Shown piece after piece: positions 6,111-8,934 of a stretch of 8,934 nucleotides of DNA; position 1 is the first letter of the stretch; each line of letters starts with the position of its first letter. The notes beneath the pieces are model-generated. The model did not search any database. It saw nothing but the letters and a program-made list of their open reading frames with translations, and was not told the origin of the DNA. A program made the translations under genes and the position numbers. The DNA is from a bacterium (lineage in GTDB: Bacteria > Patescibacteriota > Saccharimonadia > Saccharimonadales > UBA4665), in the NCBI GenBank assembly GCA_021846795.1, contig JAJZWG010000026.1:1-8934 (forward strand), in the 5' to 3' direction.

Positions 6111-7533
6111 TGATTCTTGGAAATAAAATTTGCCTATATCTATCTTGACCAGTAAAAATTTTTTTGATTACATTAGCTGTTTGAGGCATAAAACAATCAA
6201 GCAAATCAGCAATTTCTAATAAATTATCTACCTGATAAGTTAACACTTCTTTTAAATGATTAAGATCATTTTCTTTAGCAATTAACCAAGGTTTAGTTTC
6301 ATCAATATATTGATTAAGACCTCTCACTTGATTCCAAACTAAATCTAAAGCTCGATCAAAATGAAATTCCGACATATATTGATCAAAATTAGCTCGATCG
6401 TGAGTTGATAAATTAAAGTCAAGACTTTCATCATGAAAATATTTATCAACTAAAACAACCGTTCTTTGAACTGCATTACCAAGTTCATTACCTAATTCAT
6501 TTTGATAAACTTCCTTAAAATGATTCCAATTAAAATCACCATCTCCATAGCTAGGAATATGTCGCAAAAAATAATAACGAAAAGCGTCAACACCATAATT
6601 CTCAATCACTTCATCAACCGAGATAACATTACCAAGTGTTTTAGAAATTTTTTGATTATTCAAGGTTACAAAACCATGAACATATAAATTTTCAGGCAAT
6701 TCCAAACCAAGTGACAATAACATAGCTGGCCAGACAGCAGCATGAAAACGTAAAATATCTTTACCTAAAACTTGAACTTTAGCTGGCCAATAATTTTTAT
6801 AATTATCATCATCAGGATAACCAATGACTGTTAAATAGTTTAATAATGCTTCAAACCACACATACATTGTTTGAGAATTATCGCCAGGCACATCAATACC
6901 CCATGAAATTTTATTTTTTGGTCGAGAAATTGAAATATCATCTAAACCTTGATCAATTAAAGCTAAAATTTCATTCGCCCGACTATTGGGAAAGATATTC
7001 ATTTTGTGATTTATGATCTGTTGTTTAATTTGATCTTGGTATTTAGATAATTTAAAAAAATAATTCTCTTCTTCTAATTTTTCAAATGGTCTATTATGGT
7101 TAGGACAAATACCATTATTAAATTTAACTTCAGTTTCAGTAAAAAAAGCTTCATCACCAACACAATACCAACCAACATAAAGTGATTTATAAATATCTGG
7201 TAACATTAGTTGCCAAATAGCTTGACATCTTTTTGAATGAATTTTATCGGTAGTTCGAATAAAAGCATCATAATTAATATTTAAAGATTTAGCTAAATCA
7301 ACAAATTCTTGAGAAATATTATCTGTAAATTGTTTTGGCTGAAGACCTAAACTACTAGCCTTTTCAGAAATTTTTAAACCATGCTCATCAGTACCGGTTG
7401 ATAAAAAAGTTGAAATATTTTTAGAACGAAAATATTGAGCTATACAATCAGCATCAACTAGTTCCATGCCATAACCTATATGAGGACTTGAATTAGCGTA
7501 AGGAATGGAAGTTGTCACAAAATATTTTTTCAT
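6103..7533 (-). CDS. metG: Methionyl-tRNA synthetase, short form
   Basis: Charges tRNA-Met with methionine in the cytoplasm; class I synthetase. The HIGH motif is HIGY (residues 18-21) after SIPYANSSP. TGTDEHG lies at 46-52, the connective domain with WYCVGDEAFFTETE at 122-135, EENYFF at 155-160, and KISKT (the KMSKS motif) at 295-299 followed by LGNVISV. The helical anticodon-binding domain follows. At 476 residues it lacks the C-terminal EMAP/Trbp-like domain of 650-residue forms. The zinc-knuckle positions read C124-V-G-D127 and C143-P-N-H146, so the cluster of cysteines seen in many homologues is only partly kept. ATG 7533 has TAGGA about 8 nt upstream. It lies 19 nt after the tRNA 3' end and overlaps tatD by 8 nt. 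Confidence 0.97.
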   Translation of the reverse strand: MKKYFVTTSIPYANSSPHIGYGMELVDADCIAQYFRSKNISTFLSTGTDEHGLKISEKASSLGLQPKQFTDNISQEFVDLAKSLNINYDAFIRTTDKIHSKRCQAIWQLMLPDIYKSLYVGWYCVGDEAFFTETEVKFNNGICPNHNRPFEKLEEENYFFKLSKYQDQIKQQIINHKMNIFPNSRANEILALIDQGLDDISISRPKNKISWGIDVPGDNSQTMYVWFEALLNYLTVIGYPDDDNYKNYWPAKVQVLGKDILRFHAAVWPAMLLSLGLELPENLYVHGFVTLNNQKISKTLGNVISVDEVIENYGVDAFRYYFLRHIPSYGDGDFNWNHFKEVYQNELGNELGNAVQRTVVLVDKYFHDESLDFNLSTHDRANFDQYMSEFHFDRALDLVWNQVRGLNQYIDETKPWLIAKENDLNHLKEVLTYQVDNLLEIADLLDCFMPQTANVIKKIFTGQDRYRQILFPRIND

Positions 7534-7552
7534 AAATAATCCTAAAATTTAT

Positions 7553-7629
7553 TGGTGGGATTGAAGGGATTCGAACCCCTGACTTCAGCAATGTGAATGC
7601 TGCACTCTAGCCATCTGAGTTACAATCCC
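7553..7629 (-). tRNA. tRNA-Val (anticodon CAC)
   Basis: A complete 77-nt cloverleaf including an encoded CCA. The acceptor stem is GGGATTG/CAATCCC (7 pairs), the D stem ACTC/GAGT with GG in the loop, the anticodon stem CAGCA/TGCTG with loop TTCACAT (anticodon CAC at 7593-7595), a 5-nt variable loop, and the T arm AGGGG-TTCGAAT-CCCTT with one G-U pair. The discriminator is A. CAC reads the valine codon GUG. It sits 19 nt upstream of metG on the same strand with no terminator between, so it is probably processed from a shared transcript. Confidence 0.95.
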
Positions 7630-7640
7630 ATCCATTAATT

Positions 7641-7646
7641 ATTATA
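7641..7646 (-). promoter_or_regulatory. Candidate -10 box of the tRNA-Val/metG transcript
   Basis: TATAAT on the minus strand ends 11 nt before the tRNA 5' end, which would put the transcription start a few bases upstream of the mature tRNA. The upstream -35 region falls within the 7650-7679 hairpin and shows no good consensus. The context just left of a terminator and before the first gene of a long run makes a promoter here likely. Confidence 0.5.
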
Positions 7647-7649
7647 ACT

Positions 7650-7679
7650 AAAAAAGCGGATTATAAAATCCGCTTTTTT
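7650..7679. terminator. Bidirectional Rho-independent terminator
   Basis: A perfect inverted repeat: GCGGAT (7656-7661) and ATCCGC (7668-7673) with a 6-nt loop, extended by six A on one side and six T on the other. It is symmetric and would work on both strands. It lies 17 nt beyond the stop of the RRM gene, which it most likely terminates. Confidence 0.9.
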
Positions 7680-7696
7680 ATACATCCGACTAAAAA

Positions 7697-7972
7697 TTAA
7701 CGACGTTCAAAACGTGGTCTATCAGTTTTAGGCTGAGCTTCACTGACATTGATTTTTCGTCCGTCAAGTTCTTGACCATTCAATTGATCAATTGCTTTCT
7801 TGGCTTCATCATCTGATGAAAATTCAACAAAGCCAAAGCCTCGTGAACGATTAGTTGCTTTATCAAAAACAACTGATGCTGAAACAACTGTTCCAACTTT
7901 TGCAAAAAAATCTTGCAAACTTTGATCTGTCGTGTCCCACGAAAGTGAGCCAACAAACAACTTACTTGCCAT
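7697..7972 (-). CDS. RRM-domain RNA-binding protein (glycine-poor Rbp type)
   Basis: A 91-residue protein that is essentially one RNA recognition motif and acts on single-stranded RNA in the cytoplasm. RNP2 is LFVGSL (residues 5-10) and RNP1 is RGFGFVEF (44-51), with Phe46 and Phe48 as the RNA-stacking aromatics. The rest of the fold is clear: SWDTTDQSLQDFFAKVG helix, second strand, DEAKKAIDQLNG helix, and GRKINVSEA final strand. A short basic tail (PKTDRPRFERR) follows. It matches the cyanobacterial Rbp and related bacterial single-RRM proteins, some of which are cold-induced. The start is secure: AAGGAG lies 7 nt upstream of ATG 7972. It has its own promoter, a long structured leader and a terminator, so it is monocistronic. 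RNA targets are unknown. Confidence 0.95.
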   Translation of the reverse strand: MASKLFVGSLSWDTTDQSLQDFFAKVGTVVSASVVFDKATNRSRGFGFVEFSSDDEAKKAIDQLNGQELDGRKINVSEAQPKTDRPRFERR

Positions 7973-8078
7973 TACTATTCTCCTTTTATACTCTCGGAGT
8001 AATCTGGCATTCCAGTTAGCTGTTCTCCAAAGATCAATTTTATACTATTTTCTAGATGTTAACACAGCCCATCTAGAC
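7973..8078 (-). promoter_or_regulatory. Structured 5' leader of the RRM gene
   Basis: About 105 nt lie between the inferred transcription start (about 8078) and the ATG. In transcript order it has an 8-bp inverted repeat (8077-8051), a GGAG (8028-8025), a CTGG-AATG-CCAG hairpin (8014-8003), a CTCC (7999-7996) within TACTC-CGA-GAGTA, and the Shine-Dalgarno GGAG (7983-7980). The CTCC can pair either with the upstream GGAG or with the Shine-Dalgarno, so the leader could switch between open and closed translation states. All pairings were read by eye. Confidence 0.5.
8051..8077. repeat. Perfect 8-bp inverted repeat at the start of the RRM transcript
   Basis: TCTAGATG (8051-8058) and its reverse complement CATCTAGA (8070-8077) are separated by 11 nt. 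The repeat starts about 8 nt downstream of the -10 box of the RRM promoter, at the inferred transcription start. It could be an operator, or a stem-loop at the 5' end of the mRNA that protects it or starts the leader fold. Confidence 0.7.
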
Positions 8079-8084
8079 AGTTTG

Positions 8085-8113
8085 ATTATACACTAAAATT
8101 TATTTTTTACCAA
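8085..8113 (-). promoter_or_regulatory. Promoter of the RRM gene
   Basis: On the minus strand, TTGGTA (8113-8108) is followed by a 17-nt spacer and TATAAT (8090-8085). That is 4/6 and 6/6 matches to the sigma-70-type consensus at ideal spacing. The predicted start is near 8078. Confidence 0.65.
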
Positions 8114-8124
8114 CAAAAAAACAG

Positions 8125-8153
8125 TTTACTTCATAAAAATAATCAATTATAAT
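8125..8153 (+). promoter_or_regulatory. Promoter of the 19-codon plus-strand ORF
   Basis: TTTACT (8125-8130), a 17-nt spacer and TATAAT (8148-8153) point to the right. The predicted start is about 8160, only a few bases before the ATG at 8163. It is back to back with the RRM promoter; the two -35 elements are 11 nt apart. Confidence 0.6.
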
Positions 8154-8162
8154 AAAATTACT

Positions 8163-8222
8163 ATGTCAAAGTCAAAAGATAAGGGTCGAAAAGAAATTAA
8201 AAAACCAAAAAAGAAAAAATAA
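8163..8222 (+). CDS. 19-residue lysine-rich miniprotein (putative)
   Basis: A short ORF whose product begins M-S-K-S-K-D-K-G-R-K and ends K-K-P-K-K-K-K: 10 lysines and 1 arginine in 19 residues. It is the only gene candidate on the plus strand. Support comes from the well-spaced promoter just upstream and the A/T hairpin at its stop. There is no Shine-Dalgarno and the transcript would be almost leaderless. Such a basic peptide would be expected to bind nucleic acid or the ribosome, but this is inference. Against it: A-rich DNA readily encodes lysine runs by chance. The ordered S-K-D-K-G-R-K-E-I-K-K-P pattern is less trivial than poly-Lys. Confidence 0.5.
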   Translation: MSKSKDKGRKEIKKPKKKK

Positions 8223-8235
8223 TTTTATTCTTTTT
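8208..8235. terminator. A/T-rich hairpin between converging genes (weak terminator)
   Basis: The arms 8208-8219 and 8224-8235 pair at 11 of 12 positions (one A-A mismatch) around a TAAT loop. The stem is almost all A-T with one G-C pair. It spans the stop codons of both the 19-codon ORF and the converging 152-residue gene and has A and T tracts on opposite sides. This suits bidirectional termination, though it is weak in stability. Confidence 0.4.
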
Positions 8236-8692
8236 AAGGTTTAGCTACAAAAAAACCAGCCACTGAATTACCGTTAACTTGGCCAGTTTTATCAGCGCTA
8301 TAAAAATAAAGTGGTAAACCTTTAAATGTATATTGATATTCCCCTGTATCACTTCTTTTTATATAGCCTATATTAGCTGGCAATTTAGTTGGTTGCTTGG
8401 CTACTTCATAGGGAGGCCAAATTGTTAAACAAGCCCCATAACAGCTACTATAATTATTGCGATCACGATTATATTCATAAAGAGTTTGATCGCTAGGAGT
8501 AGCTAAATAATTACCTACTAAAGAATTATACTTAGTTACTACAATTGAATTATTAATAATGTTTGTTTTATTGCTAGAAGAATTAGTTGCTGTAGTGGTT
8601 TTTTTGTGTTGCCCTTCTATAATTAAAGTCCCAGCTGCTACTACAAAAACTACAACTATTATTACGACAAACCAACGATTATCCCATTTCAT
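8234..8692 (-). CDS. Membrane-anchored secreted-repeat protein (COG4315 / PF03640 type)
   Basis: A 152-residue protein with an N-terminal membrane anchor at about residues 7-26 (W-F-V-V-I-I-V-V-V-F pattern), no lipobox cysteine, then a polar T/S/N linker (31-50) and an extracytoplasmic domain. The domain has the features of the COG4315 'secreted repeat' family: LVGNYLATPSDQTLYEYNRD, Cys84 and Cys88 in SCYGACLTIWPP, IKRSDTGEYQYTFKGLPLYFYSAD, and a final GFFVAKP. This family carries a Yx(F/W/Y)xxD motif; its biochemical role is not established. The two cysteines could form a disulfide outside the cell. Ordinary members often hold two such repeats; this one has one split unit. The gene stands alone, with an extended -10 box placed for a leaderless message and no Shine-Dalgarno. 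Confidence 0.9.
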   Translation of the reverse strand: MKWDNRWFVVIIVVVFVVAAGTLIIEGQHKKTTTATNSSSNKTNIINNSIVVTKYNSLVGNYLATPSDQTLYEYNRDRNNYSSCYGACLTIWPPYEVAKQPTKLPANIGYIKRSDTGEYQYTFKGLPLYFYSADKTGQVNGNSVAGFFVAKP

Positions 8693-8698
8693 ATTACT

Positions 8699-8707
8699 AT
8701 TATAGCA
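8699..8707 (-). promoter_or_regulatory. Extended -10 promoter of the secreted-repeat gene
   Basis: TGCTATAAT (TGn plus a perfect -10) ends 6 nt before ATG 8692, so transcription should begin at or within a base or two of the ATG. A poor -35 (TGTTAA, 8728-8723) is at 18 nt; an extended -10 does not need a strong one. No Shine-Dalgarno is present. Confidence 0.65.
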
Positions 8708-8740
8708 TAAAAATTTTAAGATTTAACAGTTCAACACAAC

Positions 8741-8759
8741 CTATTAAAATCTTTAATAG
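8741..8759. repeat. Perfect inverted repeat CTATTAAA-ATC-TTTAATAG
   Basis: 8-bp arms at 8741-8748 and 8752-8759 with a 3-nt centre. It lies about 50-65 nt upstream of the start of the secreted-repeat gene, so it could be a binding site for a dimeric regulator. It lacks a flanking T tract on either strand, so it is not a classical terminator. Confidence 0.5.
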
Positions 8760-8823
8760 AGTATCTCGAAAAAAAATTACAATTCACAAAAAAATAGCCC
8801 TAGATAGTACCTGAGTTCCGCAA

Positions 8824-8910
8824 TTAGTGTGTTCGTTTGAGTTTCCATAGTAATTTATCCACATCTTTGGGAAGAGAAGCTTTAGCGAAATATTCTTTAC
8901 CGTCAATCAT
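8824..8910 (-). CDS. 28-residue small protein (putative), coupled to the upstream gene
   Basis: The ORF begins M-I-D-G-K-E-Y-F-A-K and ends L-W-K-L-K-R-T-H. ATG 8910 has CAGGAG with a 5-nt spacer and overlaps the TGA of another frame as ATGA, a classic translational coupling arrangement. The balanced composition (W, Y, F, charged residues) looks like real protein rather than noise. The same frame is also open upstream to the window edge, so this may instead be the C-terminal end of a larger protein. I do not recognise the family. The ribosome-binding site favours a separate start, but only sequence to the right would decide. Confidence 0.5.
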   Translation of the reverse strand: MIDGKEYFAKASLPKDVDKLLWKLKRTH

Positions 8911-8934
8911 AATAACTCCTGATCTGACAGTCTT
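8907..8934 (-). CDS. C-terminal end of an unidentified gene (alternative frame)
   Basis: Eight codons (R-L-S-D-Q-E-L-L) then TGA at 8909-8907, which overlaps the ATG of the 28-residue ORF by 4 nt. It is too short to identify. It is reported because the ATGA junction and the Shine-Dalgarno within it suggest two coupled genes rather than a single frame running through. Confidence 0.3.

Noticed and set aside
6502..6687. 61-residue ORF on the plus strand
   Set aside because: Antisense to metG around its KISKT region, rich in I, N and K as expected from the reverse strand of AT-rich coding DNA.
8786..8823. Rho-independent terminator for the 28-codon ORF
   Set aside because: T tracts of 7 and 8 follow on the minus strand, but I could not find a paired GC stem before them.
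1..8934. CRISPR arrays, insertion sequences, transposase or phage genes
   Set aside because: No regularly spaced repeats, terminal inverted repeats with a transposase, or integrase-like proteins were seen on either strand.
1..8934. UGA recoding as in some Patescibacteria (Gracilibacteria, Absconditabacteria)
   Set aside because: TGA ends metG and tatD at the expected family lengths and no in-frame TGA occurs in the conserved genes, so the standard bacterial code applies.

Overview
The window is AT-rich, gene-dense bacterial DNA. Almost every gene lies on the minus strand, so transcription runs from the right end of the window to the left. TGA, TAA and ordinary Shine-Dalgarno sites are used conventionally. 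metG and tatD both end in TGA, so UGA is not recoded here. Short intergenic gaps, 1-17 nt gene overlaps, several very short proteins, a divergent ATP synthase and a membrane-anchored COG4315-type protein together suggest a small-genome bacterium of the Candidate Phyla Radiation (Patescibacteria), perhaps Saccharibacteria. This placement is inference; there is no rRNA or other phylogenetic marker beyond the housekeeping genes.

Right block (about 7650-8934). On the minus strand come the tail of an unidentified gene, a 28-codon ORF coupled to it by an ATGA overlap, a membrane-anchored secreted-repeat protein, and a 91-residue RRM RNA-binding protein. The RRM gene has an unusually structured leader of about 105 nt. 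On the plus strand, divergent from the RRM gene, is a 19-codon lysine-rich ORF with its own well-formed promoter. A strong symmetric hairpin at 7650-7679 closes the RRM transcript and separates it from the block to its left.

Left block (7629 to 1). It begins with tRNA-Val(CAC) and continues with metG, tatD, an 80-residue coiled-coil-like protein, a 116-residue unknown protein, a class V cysteine desulfurase, a 300-residue exported membrane protein, and the ATP synthase genes atpF, atpH, atpA and the first codons of a probable atpG. I found no convincing terminator hairpin between 7552 and 1, so this may be one long transcriptional unit with internal promoters. TATAAT boxes lie just upstream of the desulfurase and the 300-residue gene.

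How the genes fit together. The block mixes translation (tRNA, MetRS, and TatD as a nuclease or deacylase), sulfur mobilisation for tRNA thiolation or Fe-S assembly (desulfurase), and energy conversion (F1 alpha and delta, Fo b). The most unusual element is the 300-residue protein directly upstream of atpF, where atpE (subunit c) normally sits. It ends in a two-helix hairpin with an RNP loop that resembles subunit c. However, it carries a signal peptide and an extracytoplasmic domain, and it lacks the proton-binding carboxylate. No atpB or canonical atpE is present between atpF and the right end.
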